DNA of 51,002 nucleotides from Gammaproteobacteria bacterium (GCA_012269545.1 JAAXKB010000032.1:28546-79547), one strand, 5' to 3'; shown: positions 1 through 9,291, counted from the first letter of the stretch. Program-made: numbers and translations. Notes: a model not told the origin generated them from the sequence alone.

Positions 1-165
1 GCAAAATCGCGCCTGTAGGGTGACCAACGGTAGTAAAATCCCTACCAAGTGCGGTTTACGGGGTGTTTTGGCTCAAAATCGAGCACTCAGGATGGCGAAT
101 TTAAGGAATGCCCAAATCATTGGGGCCAGAACTCCGCCGAAAACCCTTTAAGTAGGAGGCATAAA
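1..165. other. Upstream region of the OsmC gene
   Basis: No convincing gene is visible in these bases. The reading frame of the OsmC gene stays open upstream to about base 49, but that extension is not OsmC-like. A strong ribosome binding site, AGGAGG, lies six bases before the ATG at 166 and fixes the start there. No clear sigma-70 promoter or terminator is seen. In pseudomonads a crp/vfr gene often sits beyond an OsmC gene of this type; whether that holds here lies outside the window. Confidence 0.5.
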
Positions 166-588
166 ATGCAGGTAGATATCAGCTGGCAGGGCAGCGTCCA
201 GTTTGTTGCGAGCAACGCATCTGGACATCAAGTTTTAATGGATGGTCCACCCGAAAGCGGGGGAAGAGACACCGGCAGTCGCCCAATGGAGCTGATGCTG
301 ATGGGTCTGGGCGGCTGCACGGCATTTGATGTTGTCGAGATATTGCGCAAAGGGCGTCAACAAATTGATAACGTAGAGATATCGCTAAATGCTCGTCGCG
401 CGGACTCAGTGCCTGCGGTTTTTGAGGAAATAACGATTCATTTCGTCATCTTCGGCACCGCCATCGACGAAGGCAGAGTCGGCCGCGCCATAGCGCTCAC
501 CTCAGAAAAGTACTGCTCAGCCTCGATCATGCTGGCAAAAGCTGGGGTAGCAATCTCCCATACATTCGAAATCAGGGAATCGAGCTAA
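166..588 (+). CDS. OsmC/Ohr family protein
   Basis: A 140-residue protein of the OsmC/Ohr fold, whose members are thiol-dependent peroxidases acting on organic hydroperoxides in the cytoplasm. Two cysteines lie at the family positions: Cys51 in GLGGCTAFDV and Cys117 in SEKYCSAS. The whole length matches a single OsmC domain. The ATG at 166 follows AGGAGG at good spacing, so the upstream in-frame extension is rejected. The gene is convergent with coq7 and the two stop codons overlap by four bases. OsmC genes beside crp, coq7 and speD are a common gammaproteobacterial arrangement. The true substrate cannot be read from sequence; this branch may be the YhfA type rather than a dedicated Ohr. Confidence 0.9.
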   Translation: MQVDISWQGSVQFVASNASGHQVLMDGPPESGGRDTGSRPMELMLMGLGGCTAFDVVEILRKGRQQIDNVEISLNARRADSVPAVFEEITIHFVIFGTAIDEGRVGRAIALTSEKYCSASIMLAKAGVAISHTFEIRESS

Positions 589-1244
589 ATTCTATAGGTC
601 GTCGCTGTCATAACCTTGGCCAAGGTACGCATTCCGCGCTTCAGTGACAGCGGGAATTCGGTCCCGCCCCGCGCCAGAGCCTCTGCACCGTGTCTGCTCT
701 CGTCGGCACGCATCGTCTCAAGCACCTTGCGGCTCTTGGTATCTTGCTCAGGCAGGGTTTGGAGATGTTCATCAAGATGTTGAACCACCTGGTCTTCCGT
801 CGCTTCGACAAATCCTAGGCTTATGCGGTCACCCAGCAATCCGGCTGCTGCACCCAAAACATAGGACATCGCGAAGAACGCCGGGTCCAACAGACTGGGT
901 CGAGAATCTAATTCGCGCAGCCTCGCGCGACACCAGATCAAGTGGTCTTGTTCTTCCGCTGCGGCAGCTAACAGAGCTTCTTTCGCTCCCGCGTCGCGCG
1001 CAGTAAGTGCCTGCCCTTCATACAATGCCTGAGCACAGACTTCTCCAGCATGATTAACCCGCATCAGCCCAGCAACATGCTCACGCTCGGTATCCGACAG
1101 CTCGGCCTCTGGCATATCAGCCGCCGGATTCGGGCGAGACGCTTTATGTACGCCAGCCAAGGTACGCAATCCACGATCAAATCCTGCAATCAGTCCATCT
1201 AGCGGATGGTTTTCTCGCTGCTGGGGGTTAGGAGATGCCTTCAT
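585..1244 (-). CDS. coq7: Coq7 demethoxyubiquinone hydroxylase
   Basis: Di-iron monooxygenase that carries out the C6 hydroxylation of demethoxyubiquinone late in ubiquinone synthesis, at the inner membrane face. The 219-residue length is normal. The ferritin-like ligand set is complete: Glu68 in NHAGE, Glu98 and His101 in EEQDH, Glu150, and Glu182 with His185 in DESRH. A hydrophobic helix around residues 123-138 probably anchors it to the membrane. The ATG follows AGGA inside the end of purD, one base beyond the purD stop, so it is very likely the last gene of the purine operon. Its stop overlaps that of the convergent OsmC gene. Coq7 replaces the flavin enzyme UbiF used by enteric bacteria. 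Confidence 0.95.
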   Translation of the reverse strand: MKASPNPQQRENHPLDGLIAGFDRGLRTLAGVHKASRPNPAADMPEAELSDTEREHVAGLMRVNHAGEVCAQALYEGQALTARDAGAKEALLAAAAEEQDHLIWCRARLRELDSRPSLLDPAFFAMSYVLGAAAGLLGDRISLGFVEATEDQVVQHLDEHLQTLPEQDTKSRKVLETMRADESRHGAEALARGGTEFPLSLKRGMRTLAKVMTATTYRI

Positions 1245-1245
1245 T

Positions 1246-2532
1246 TTATTGTCCTGCCTCTCGGCCCACCGCGCGGTAACCGATGTCTTTACGAAAGTAC
1301 CGATTGCGCCAGCCGATGGATTCTATGCGTTCATAAGCACGCACCTGAGCGATTTCTACGGTATCGCCAACTCCTACAACACACAGTACTCGACCACCGG
1401 CGGTCACCACTGCTGCATCGTGAATTTTCGTTCCTGCGTGAAACACCTTGGTATCTTCAAGGTTTTTGTCTAGCCCGGTGATAACGTCACCGCTTTCGTA
1501 ATGAGCCGGATAGCCGCCCGCGGCCATCACGACACCAAGTGCCGTGCGAGAATCGAAATCCAAACTGTCGATTTTCAAGTCGCCTGCCGCCGCCTGCTGA
1601 AGTGCTGGCAACAAATCGCTCTGCAACCGCATCAGCACGGGCTGAGCTTCAGGGTCACCGAAGCGGCAATTGAATTCAACCACGTGGATTTCCCCTTCGG
1701 GACTGATCATCAAGCCTGCATATAAAAAACCGCGATAGGGCGCTCCCTCGGCAGCCATGCCTGCGAGCGTCGGCATGATAACCCGCGCCATCGCTTGCTC
1801 GTGAACCTCCGGCGTGACGACAGGCGCAGGAGAATAGGCACCCATGCCACCCGTGTTGGGACCGCGATCGCCATCGTCTCGCGCTTTATGGTCTTGCGAG
1901 GAAGCAAAGGGAATGGCTGTCGACCCATCGCATAGGCAGATGAAGCTCGCTTCTTCTCCGGGCAAAAATTCCTCAACCACAACGCGGTGCCCTGCTTCAC
2001 CAAAACCATTACCGCTAAGCATGTCGTCAATGGCCGCGTATGCCTGTTCTTGAGTTTGCGCAACGATCACGCCCTTACCTGCCGCCAAACCGTCAGCCTT
2101 GATTACGATAGGCGCACCTTGTTCACTAACATACGCCTTCGCCAAAGCCGCATCGCTAAATGTTTCATGGGCCGCTGTAGGGATACCATGACGCTGCATA
2201 AAGTCCTTGCTGAAAGCCTTAGAGCCCTCCAATTGCGCGGCCTGTGCCGTGGGGCCAAAGCATGGCAGTCCCGCTGCCGAGAACGCATCGACTGCGCCCG
2301 CAACTAAGGGTGCCTCGGGGCCCACCACGGTGAAATCGATCTTTTCGACGCGACACAGTTCGATCAACCCACTGATGTCTGTCGCGGCAACATTTACGTT
2401 ACGCATACCCGATTCCATCGCACTGCCTGCATTGCCAGGCGCAACCAATACTTCGTCAACGCCGGCACTTTGCTTAAGCTTCCACGCCAGTGCATGCTCT
2501 CGCCCACCCGAACCGATCACCAGTATTTTCAT
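1246..2532 (-). CDS. purD: Phosphoribosylamine-glycine ligase
   Basis: GAR synthetase joins phosphoribosylamine and glycine using ATP, the second step of purine synthesis. The 428 residues match the bacterial family. The N-terminal preATP-grasp fold begins KILVIGSGGREHALAW, followed by the ATP-grasp domain with KADGLAAGKGV, the metal and substrate loop GDPEAQP and the C-terminal small domain ending with IGYRAV. The ATG has AGGAA nine bases upstream. It follows purH by 24 bases and precedes coq7 by one base, giving the common order purH-purD. No frameshift or lost motif is seen. Confidence 0.97.
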   Translation of the reverse strand: MKILVIGSGGREHALAWKLKQSAGVDEVLVAPGNAGSAMESGMRNVNVAATDISGLIELCRVEKIDFTVVGPEAPLVAGAVDAFSAAGLPCFGPTAQAAQLEGSKAFSKDFMQRHGIPTAAHETFSDAALAKAYVSEQGAPIVIKADGLAAGKGVIVAQTQEQAYAAIDDMLSGNGFGEAGHRVVVEEFLPGEEASFICLCDGSTAIPFASSQDHKARDDGDRGPNTGGMGAYSPAPVVTPEVHEQAMARVIMPTLAGMAAEGAPYRGFLYAGLMISPEGEIHVVEFNCRFGDPEAQPVLMRLQSDLLPALQQAAAGDLKIDSLDFDSRTALGVVMAAGGYPAHYESGDVITGLDKNLEDTKVFHAGTKIHDAAVVTAGGRVLCVVGVGDTVEIAQVRAYERIESIGWRNRYFRKDIGYRAVGREAGQ

Positions 2533-2556
2533 GCTGCTGTGTTCCTCGCTGCCTCG

Positions 2557-4101
2557 TTAGTGCCTAAAGTGCCGTACGCCTGTGAATACCATGGCAAGGC
2601 CATGCTCGTCAGCTGCATCGATGACTTCTTGGTCTCGCATGGACCCACCGGGCTGAATGACCGCCGCTATGCCAGCCTGAGCTGCAGCATCTATTCCGTC
2701 GCGAAATGGAAAAAATGCGTCCGAAGCCATTACGGCTCCGGGAACTGCAAGGCCCTCTTCCGCCGCTTTGAGACCGGCAATCTTAGCGCTGATTACCCTG
2801 CTCATTTGACCGGCACCTACGCCTACCGTTTGCAGGTCCCGAGCATAAACAATGGCGTTTGACTTAGTGAACCAAGCCACCTTCCAGGCAAACAGCAGGT
2901 CTTGCATTTGCGCATCACTTGGCTGAATTCGGCTCACCACCCTCAGCGCAGCCTCGTCTAAGCACAGCTCGTCCGCATCTTGCACCAGCAAGCCTCCACC
3001 TACACGTTTAATCTCGCGACCTCTGGGTGCGGCGTCGAGTGCGCCACAAATCAGCAGTCGAACATTTTTCTTTTGCTTGGCAACTTCGATCGCCGAATCG
3101 TCAACGGAAGGAGCAATCACCACCTCAACAAACTGCTTCGCCAAAATTTCATCCAACAGCGGACCACCCAGAGGACGGTTGAACGCAATAATGCCGCCAA
3201 ATGCTGATGTGGGGTCGGTAGCAAACGCCTTTGAATAGGCTTGAGCCAGGTCTGCACCGATGCCCACGCCACAAGGGTTTGCGTGCTTGACAATGACACA
3301 GGCGGGTTCGTCAAACACTTTAACGCACTCGAGCGCCGCGTCCGTATCAGCAATGTTGTTGTAGGACAGGGCCTTACCCTGAAGCTGCTGATAGTTTGCA
3401 ATGGTGCCGGCAGGCGTCGGCCCGGCGTCACGATAGAAAGCCGCAGCTTGATGCGGATTTTCGCCGTATCGCATCTCATCCATTTTGTTATATGTCAGGG
3501 TCAGGGAGTCCGGCAGCTTTTCGTCAGCCCCAAGATAACCGGCAACAGTAGCGTCGTATTGCGCCGTATGGCGAAATGCTTTTACGGCGTAGGCACGTCG
3601 CAGTGCACCGTCAATCGCACCGTTCTGCAAAGCGGTTATCACCTCTGGATAATCCGCGGGATTGGTGACCGTCAAGACACTCGCATGATTCTTCGCTCCA
3701 GAGCGAACCATGGCAGGGCCGCCTATATCAATGTTTTCAATGGCAAGTTCATCGGTGCAATCGTCACGCGCGATCGTCGCCGCGAAGGGATAAAGATTAA
3801 CCACGATCAAGTCGATCGGCGTGATGTCATTGGCCTGCATCACGTCTTCGTCAGTACCGCGCCGCGCCAAAATCCCGCCGTGAATTTTCGGATGCAGCGT
3901 CTTTACTCTGCCATCCATCATTTCCGGGAAGCCTGTGTGAGCGGATACCTCAACTACCTCGATGCCAGCGTTTTGTAGCGTGCTGAACGTGCCTCCCGTG
4001 GAAAGTATTTCCACGCCAGCATTGGCCAACGCTTGGCCCAGTTCAATGACACCCGTCTTATCAGAAACACTGATCAGTGCTCGGCAAACCTTTAACGACA
4101 T
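2557..4101 (-). CDS. purH: Bifunctional AICAR transformylase/IMP cyclohydrolase
   Basis: PurH performs the last two steps to IMP: formyl transfer from 10-formyl-THF to AICAR, then ring closure. The N-terminal cyclohydrolase domain (about 1-190) has an MGS-type fold with VSDKTGV and STGGT. The C-terminal transformylase carries the Lys-His catalytic pair in IVKHANPCG, and ends with GVRHFRH as in most homologues. The start is placed at the ATG at 4101, which has AAGGAG five bases upstream; the in-frame ATG 15 bases further out has no such site. It begins only 21 bases after dusB, where fis normally lies. It should be cotranscribed with purD. Confidence 0.97.
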   Translation of the reverse strand: MSLKVCRALISVSDKTGVIELGQALANAGVEILSTGGTFSTLQNAGIEVVEVSAHTGFPEMMDGRVKTLHPKIHGGILARRGTDEDVMQANDITPIDLIVVNLYPFAATIARDDCTDELAIENIDIGGPAMVRSGAKNHASVLTVTNPADYPEVITALQNGAIDGALRRAYAVKAFRHTAQYDATVAGYLGADEKLPDSLTLTYNKMDEMRYGENPHQAAAFYRDAGPTPAGTIANYQQLQGKALSYNNIADTDAALECVKVFDEPACVIVKHANPCGVGIGADLAQAYSKAFATDPTSAFGGIIAFNRPLGGPLLDEILAKQFVEVVIAPSVDDSAIEVAKQKKNVRLLICGALDAAPRGREIKRVGGGLLVQDADELCLDEAALRVVSRIQPSDAQMQDLLFAWKVAWFTKSNAIVYARDLQTVGVGAGQMSRVISAKIAGLKAAEEGLAVPGAVMASDAFFPFRDGIDAAAQAGIAAVIQPGGSMRDQEVIDAADEHGLAMVFTGVRHFRH

Positions 4102-4122
4102 ATTTTCTCCTTGCAAGCCGCG

Positions 4123-5154
4123 TCAGGCGGCGAACGGTGTTTGCACGACCACATTTGCCGCTGCAGATTGGGCAATGCCCAGCAACGATGCTCGGTGCAA
4201 GCGCAGCCACTGATTTTGGGCAGCGCCATCGGTCAATGGCATAAAAGACGGGATTAATGCCGCAGCGCCCCAGCACTGCAGATAGGCCTGCATGTGCTTT
4301 CGAGCAATACGCGCCCCTGCCTCATCTCCGTAAAATTCATGCATCATTTGCAAATGTCGGCCGATAACGTCCAACCGTTCTGCAAAGTCGGGCATTGGCT
4401 GTCCGAGCAGTTGCGCGAAGATCCAGGGTTGGCCCATGGCGCCACGCCCAATCATGACGCCGTCAGCACCACTCGCGGACACCGCTCGAGATGCGGACAG
4501 GGAATCGATCACGTCACCGTTAACAAGCAAAGGCACGTCGATATGCTGCCTGGCTTCGCGCAAACGATGGGGTTGAGCTTGACCCTTGAAGCGACAGGCT
4601 CGGCTGCGACCGTGCATAACAATCAGTTGCGCACCGGCGTTTTGTGCTGCAATAGCGGCGCGGGTACCCTCACTGTCATCCAATGTCAGCCCAATACGGG
4701 TTTTAATCGATACCGGCACGTCGACTGAAGAAGCAACGGCACCGACGATGCGTTGAATTTGATCGATATCGCTGAGCAATGCGGAGCCAGCCGCCCTGCG
4801 ACACACTTTCTTCGCTGGGCAGCCAAAATTAATGTCAACCAATTCAACCCCTTCATCCACCAAACGACGCGCCGACTCCGCCATTACCAATGGGTCGTGG
4901 CCGGCAATTTGAACGGCCTGAGGTGTTACACCGTCTATTAAAACGCGACGAGATCGGCTCTTGCCGGTATCCCATAATTCCGGTTTGGCGGTCACCATCT
5001 CGCTTACCATATGGCCCGCACCGTATGACCACGCCAGCGTGCGAAAGGGCACGTCTGTCATACCGGCCATCGGCGCCAAAGCGGCCCCGTTACGCAGCGT
5101 AAGCTTGCCATTTGCTAGGGTTATAGGGTGGGACAATGACGTAGGGGGCGACAT
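4123..5154 (-). CDS. dusB: tRNA-dihydrouridine synthase DusB
   Basis: FMN-dependent enzyme that reduces uridine to dihydrouridine in the D-loop of tRNA. It is a TIM barrel of about 240 residues followed by a helical tRNA-binding domain. Visible signatures are LAPMAGMTD at the N-terminus, the catalytic cysteine Cys112 in NFGCPAKKV, and GVMIGRGAMGQPW at the phosphate-binding loop. The usual KKVNRK is KKVCRR here, a mild change next to the catalytic loop. The 343 residues are normal. The ATG lacks a clear Shine-Dalgarno. In pseudomonads dusB is followed by fis; here purH follows directly after 21 bases. Confidence 0.93.
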   Translation of the reverse strand: MSPPTSLSHPITLANGKLTLRNGAALAPMAGMTDVPFRTLAWSYGAGHMVSEMVTAKPELWDTGKSRSRRVLIDGVTPQAVQIAGHDPLVMAESARRLVDEGVELVDINFGCPAKKVCRRAAGSALLSDIDQIQRIVGAVASSVDVPVSIKTRIGLTLDDSEGTRAAIAAQNAGAQLIVMHGRSRACRFKGQAQPHRLREARQHIDVPLLVNGDVIDSLSASRAVSASGADGVMIGRGAMGQPWIFAQLLGQPMPDFAERLDVIGRHLQMMHEFYGDEAGARIARKHMQAYLQCWGAAALIPSFMPLTDGAAQNQWLRLHRASLLGIAQSAAANVVVQTPFAA

Positions 5155-5270
5155 AACGACTGTGGATCGGCACCGAATATTGTGGGGCCGCCATGATAGA
5201 CCCCCAGAGACAAAATCTATAGCGAATCTGGGCGCCTGCTCATGGGTTGCGCCGCATTTAGCTCAGTGGA

Positions 5271-6194
5271 TTAGCCTAGTTTGCCTGTCAAACATACCCA
5301 TTCAGCTTCCGACGTTATCGGCGCGAAGTCGACCTCAGGATAGCTATCAACAACCTGCTGAGCCTGACGATCCAAAATTCCTGACAGCACCAGTTGACCC
5401 GGGCGCGCCAGCGCCCGGGAAAACAAGGGTGCTAGGTCAATAATGGGCGACGCCAAAATATTGGCGACCACCACATCAAAATCACCTGCCCAGCGTTGCT
5501 GCCTGTTTTCAAACTCCGTCAGTGACAAGATTGCTATCCGGTCGCTGACCTGATTGAACTGAGCGTTTTCCCGAGTCGCCAAAACCGCTTGGTCATCGTA
5601 ATCCACAGCCACAACACGGGCGCCCAACAAGGCTGCGGCAACAGCCAAAATTCCAGAACCACAGCCAAAATCCAGCACCGTTTGGTCCGGCAAGACGTGG
5701 CTAGCAATCCATTCAAGGCACATGCGTGTTGTGGGATGACTGCCGCTACCGAAAGCCAACCCGGGCTCTAGGTATAAGACGGCTTTATCGGCTGGTGCAG
5801 ACTCGGCTGGCACCTCAGCAAGGCCGGCATACTGAGCGGATTCGCGTTTCGGCAACAGCCACAGGCGCCCGCCGAATTCCGCACGAACCGTGTGATTGGC
5901 CAAACGCTTCTGCCAATCTTCTTCAGCAATGAAGGCCACATCCAAGCGCTGGTGAATATCGGGGTCTAAGGCGCGTAGGGCCCCATTCAGCCCGCTGATG
6001 CTCGCCGCTACAGGAAACAGAGCCAGCAGACTGATGTGTTCCCACAGCGGGATTTCACCGGGTGCCGGTTCCAAAACCACTTCATCGATCTGACTTTCGA
6101 ACGTAATCGCGACGGCGCCATTGGCAACCAGCACCTCTTCGAAACGGGCGGCTTCCTGAGTGCGAACCGCGATAGTCAATTGCAACCAGCTCAC
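5271..6194 (-). CDS. prmA: Ribosomal protein L11 methyltransferase
   Basis: PrmA trimethylates lysines and the N-terminus of ribosomal protein L11 using S-adenosylmethionine. The N-terminal substrate-recognition domain (about 1-70) is followed by the Rossmann methyltransferase with the family segment LEPGLAFGSGSHPTT at 142-156, SAM motif I VLDFGCGSGIL around 173-183, and VVANILASPI. Translation starts at GTG, and its first base pairs overlap the accB stop in a GTGA junction, which implies translational coupling. In relatives accC lies between accB and prmA; here it does not. Length, 307 residues, is slightly above the usual 293. Confidence 0.94.
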   Translation of the reverse strand: MSWLQLTIAVRTQEAARFEEVLVANGAVAITFESQIDEVVLEPAPGEIPLWEHISLLALFPVAASISGLNGALRALDPDIHQRLDVAFIAEEDWQKRLANHTVRAEFGGRLWLLPKRESAQYAGLAEVPAESAPADKAVLYLEPGLAFGSGSHPTTRMCLEWIASHVLPDQTVLDFGCGSGILAVAAALLGARVVAVDYDDQAVLATRENAQFNQVSDRIAILSLTEFENRQQRWAGDFDVVVANILASPIIDLAPLFSRALARPGQLVLSGILDRQAQQVVDSYPEVDFAPITSEAEWVCLTGKLG

Positions 6195-6607
6195 GAAATG
6201 ACAAATAAAGCTGCACCAGTGGCTACGGCCTCTGCGTTCGCAACACAGATTTCTCTGATCGTTCCTGACGTCGTCGACGTCACTTCATTCATCATTTTCA
6301 TGCTTTCAATAATGCACAGAACATCGCCAGCGCTGACCTGCTGGCCGATGCTTACAAACGGGTCGGCCTCTGGGCTGGGCGCTTGATAGAAAACACCGGC
6401 CATTGGTGCCTTGAGAGTTTGCGCTGGCGATGCCGGTGCTGTTTCTTGCTGTTCAACAACGGGCATTGCGGTCGCCGGCATGACGGCTTGCGGACTCCCT
6501 GTAACCATGGAAATGCGGATCGACTCATCGCCGCTGCTTACCTCAAGCTCGGCAACGCCTGACTCTTCCACCAATTCAATCAGTTTCTTTATCTTTCGAA
6601 GATCCAT
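6191..6607 (-). CDS. accB: Biotin carboxyl carrier protein of acetyl-CoA carboxylase
   Basis: BCCP carries carboxybiotin between biotin carboxylase and carboxyltransferase, making malonyl-CoA for fatty-acid synthesis. The N-terminal part DLRKIKKLIELVEESG is typical of AccB. A Pro/Ala-rich linker (about 40-65) precedes the biotinyl domain, with the acceptor Lys104 in ESMKMMNEV. The flattened thumb region between about 82 and 98 is present. The ATG has AGGAG at eight bases. At 138 residues it is a little short. It lies 36 bases after aroQ and overlaps prmA by four bases, so accC, almost always next in the operon, is missing from this place. Confidence 0.96.
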   Translation of the reverse strand: MDLRKIKKLIELVEESGVAELEVSSGDESIRISMVTGSPQAVMPATAMPVVEQQETAPASPAQTLKAPMAGVFYQAPSPEADPFVSIGQQVSAGDVLCIIESMKMMNEVTSTTSGTIREICVANAEAVATGAALFVIS

Positions 6608-6642
6608 GTTCGCGCTCCTGCTCTAAAAATTAGGGACACTAT

Positions 6643-7086
6643 TTACTGCGCGAGCTCGCTCAACGCGAATTCCAAGGCAAAGTCATATCCCTTCGAACCT
6701 AGCCCCGCAATCACGCCAACGGCCACATCACTGAGGTACGAGTGATGCCGGAATTCTTCCCGCGCATGAACATTGGACAAATGCACTTCAATAAACGGAA
6801 TAGCCACGCCCAGGAGCGCATCGCGCAGCGCGATGCTCGTGTGCGTAAATGCCCCGGGATTGATCACAATAAAATCCACATCAAGCAATTTTGCCTGATG
6901 TACTGCATCAACCAGTTCGTGCTCTGCATTGCTTTGGATACAGGTCAAGAGCGCTCCATCGGCATCTGCGACGTTGATTAGCCGCGCCTCAATGTCCGCC
7001 AAGGTTTCATAGCCGTAAACCGCAGGCTCTCGAGTACCCAGCAAATTCAAATTTGGGCCATTGAGTAAGAGTATGCGTTTTGACAC
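6643..7086 (-). CDS. aroQ: Type II 3-dehydroquinate dehydratase
   Basis: Dehydrates 3-dehydroquinate to 3-dehydroshikimate in the shikimate pathway, as a dodecamer in the cytoplasm. The 147-residue length and all motifs fit: [15 protein letters not shown] near the N-terminus, the reactive Tyr24 in the lid loop, [15 protein letters not shown], and the catalytic histidine in EVHLSN. Translation starts at GTG at 7086, with AAGGA eight bases upstream. It heads the minus-strand run aroQ-accB-prmA, the standard gammaproteobacterial order. A promoter presumably lies in 7087-7218, but I could not define it. Confidence 0.97.
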   Translation of the reverse strand: MSKRILLLNGPNLNLLGTREPAVYGYETLADIEARLINVADADGALLTCIQSNAEHELVDAVHQAKLLDVDFIVINPGAFTHTSIALRDALLGVAIPFIEVHLSNVHAREEFRHHSYLSDVAVGVIAGLGSKGYDFALEFALSELAQ

Positions 7087-7218
7087 GTTGAACGTCCTTT
7101 TTGTTTACTCGCCTAACCGACGGCTGCAAATCTTAGTGCAATCGCGCCGAGTCCGCTACTTATAAGAAATTAGTTCGAATTTTGACATTTTATTCGCATT
7201 TTACGCGAACTTTACCGA

Positions 7219-9147
7219 TTATTGTTGCCGATTCTGGGTCAGAACCAGGGCCAATTGAGCACTCAATCGCTCTGCGTCGACCTCACCTTGAATCCTAAAT
7301 TCTTCGAACTCGCTGCCATCTTCGCCGAAAAAGACCAAACTTGGCGGGCCAAAAAGCCCATAGCGCTTGAGCAGCATCTGATCTTGATCATCATTAGCCG
7401 TCACGTCAGCACGCAGCAACGTGAACTGCACCAATTTTTCTGCCACCGCGGGCTCGGGAAACACCGTCCGCTCCATTACCTTGCAGGAGATACACCAGTC
7501 TGCATACAAATCTAAGATCACAGGACCACTCGCCGATGCCATGGCCTGCTCAACATCTGCCGTCGACTTCACGGGCTGCCAGCGCACTTCCCTGCCTTGC
7601 CGCTGTTCCGATGAGCCGCCCGCGGCCAGCCCCGCCAGAGGTTTGAATGGGTCAGCCGCTCCGGCGCTGGCACCAAACAGACATGCAACACCCCAAAACA
7701 CCATCATGACGCCAACGACCTGTGCAAAGCGCTGACCGGCTTGTTTGGGCACAAATTCCAGTGCGCCAAGGTAGACGCCGCCCGCGACCAATAATGCCGC
7801 CCACAAGGCCAAGGCAACGGACCCGGGTAACATCCGCTCCAACAGCCAAACTGCGACACCCAGCAATCCAAAGCCAAAGACACCTTTTACCGTGTTCATC
7901 CACGCGCCTGCCCGAGGCAACCAGTGCCCGCCACTACCACCTACGATCATAAGGGGGACGCCCATGCCCATGCCTAGGGCAAACAAAGCGGATCCACCCA
8001 AGACCCCGTCCTGAGTATTAGACAGATAGATCAGTGCCCCGGCCAAGGGGGCAGAGATGCAGGGAGATACAACAAGACTCGACAGGGCGCCCATCACGAA
8101 TACAGATGGATACCGGCCACCGCCCTGTTTAGGACTGCGCTCGTCAATCCACTGCTGTGCAGACTGCGGCAGTGCCAGTTCATAGAAACCGAACATGGCG
8201 CCTGAGAGCAGTACGAAAACAACGGCAAAACTCGTCAACACCCAGGGACTCTGAAGGGTTGCCTGCAAATTGAGCTCAGCACCAAACAGCCCCACCAGCA
8301 ACCCAACCAAGGCGTATGTCAACGCCATGCCGAGCACGTAGGACCCGGACAGCGTAACCGCCCGTGTCTTTGTTAAACCCTCGCCTTCGCCGACGATAAT
8401 GGTTGACAAAATCGGCACCATCGGAAAAACGCAGGGAGTAAATGCCAGGCCGATACCTGCAATAAAGAACAACGCCAAGGAAACGGCAAAGCTGCTGGTT
8501 TGAAGTACGTTGGCCATAGCCCGATCTTCACCAACACTTTGGAGCACAACCGCGCCGGAGGAGTCAGATTCTTGACCTGCTCGCGCAAGGTCTCGCCCCT
8601 TGCCAGCCGCGGCTTTCGGCAGCAAGGCTCCTCCCGAGACAGAAAAGCTGCGTGTCTCGGGCGGGTAACACAGCCCAGCATCCGCGCAACCCTGATAATC
8701 CACGTGAAGCTCCGCGCCGTCGGGCAAGGCACCAACTACTGGGACCTGGATGGCGATCGAGTCGTAATAGACCTCAACATCACCGAAAAATTCATCTCGC
8801 TTGGCGATGCCTTCAGGAATACGCGGCTCGCCAAGCATCGCGCCGCTGTCTAGGGCGTTGAGCCGTACATCGAATTGATGGCGATAGAGATAGTAACCCG
8901 ACGCCATTTCCCAGCGAGCCAAGATAACGCGATTGGGCTGCATTGAAACGCGGAGTTGAAAGGCGTCATCGACGGGCAGAAATTGGGGTTCTTCGTTTAA
9001 CCAGTTCACTCCCTGAACCGGCGCATTTGACTGAGCAGCCGCGTGCAGCCCCATGAACGGCAACACCGACAACACCGCCAGTTCTAAACACCGAACGAGG
9101 AAACGCGCTGGGACACCACCAATCTTACTGGTCAGAAACGTCAACAA
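7219..9147 (-). CDS. dsbD: Thiol:disulfide interchange protein DsbD
   Basis: Passes electrons from cytoplasmic thioredoxin across the inner membrane to periplasmic DsbC, CcmG and similar proteins. Three domains are visible: an N-terminal periplasmic domain with the pair in GCADAGLCYPP; a membrane domain of about eight helices with cysteines in FTPCVFPMVP and VSPCISAPLAG; and a C-terminal thioredoxin domain with YADWCISCK. A signal peptide ending HAAAQ precedes them. I place the start at TTG 9147, which has GGAG eight bases upstream; the in-frame ATG at 9198 has none. This gives 642 residues, longer than E. coli DsbD (565). Confidence 0.94.
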   Translation of the reverse strand: MLTFLTSKIGGVPARFLVRCLELAVLSVLPFMGLHAAAQSNAPVQGVNWLNEEPQFLPVDDAFQLRVSMQPNRVILARWEMASGYYLYRHQFDVRLNALDSGAMLGEPRIPEGIAKRDEFFGDVEVYYDSIAIQVPVVGALPDGAELHVDYQGCADAGLCYPPETRSFSVSGGALLPKAAAGKGRDLARAGQESDSSGAVVLQSVGEDRAMANVLQTSSFAVSLALFFIAGIGLAFTPCVFPMVPILSTIIVGEGEGLTKTRAVTLSGSYVLGMALTYALVGLLVGLFGAELNLQATLQSPWVLTSFAVVFVLLSGAMFGFYELALPQSAQQWIDERSPKQGGGRYPSVFVMGALSSLVVSPCISAPLAGALIYLSNTQDGVLGGSALFALGMGMGVPLMIVGGSGGHWLPRAGAWMNTVKGVFGFGLLGVAVWLLERMLPGSVALALWAALLVAGGVYLGALEFVPKQAGQRFAQVVGVMMVFWGVACLFGASAGAADPFKPLAGLAAGGSSEQRQGREVRWQPVKSTADVEQAMASASGPVILDLYADWCISCKVMERTVFPEPAVAEKLVQFTLLRADVTANDDQDQMLLKRYGLFGPPSLVFFGEDGSEFEEFRIQGEVDAERLSAQLALVLTQNRQQ

Positions 9148-9291
9148 CCTCACTACTCCTTTCGCGTGATGGATAGGGATAACCAAGCACCGCGACATGG
9201 TACCGACTCGGTGACAATTTTGTCAGGCGAACCGACAGATGCAGGACCGTATGCTATGGTCGCCTCCCAATTCCCAACGTTCTCTTCAACC

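Noticed and set aside
3241-3978. Long open frame (245 codons) on the plus strand opposite purH
   Set aside because: It lies wholly inside purH, has no family features or ribosome binding site, and its residues look like a mirror of GC-biased codons.
5258-5270. TTAGCTCAGTGGA, like a tRNA D-arm, just before the prmA stop
   Set aside because: No D-stem partner, anticodon arm or T-arm (GGTTC-type) follows; the downstream bases are prmA coding sequence. Probably chance.
7193-7209. TTCGC-N7-GCGAA inverted repeat after dsbD
   Set aside because: Five-base arms with a seven-base spacer and no T-run; too weak for a terminator or an operator call.
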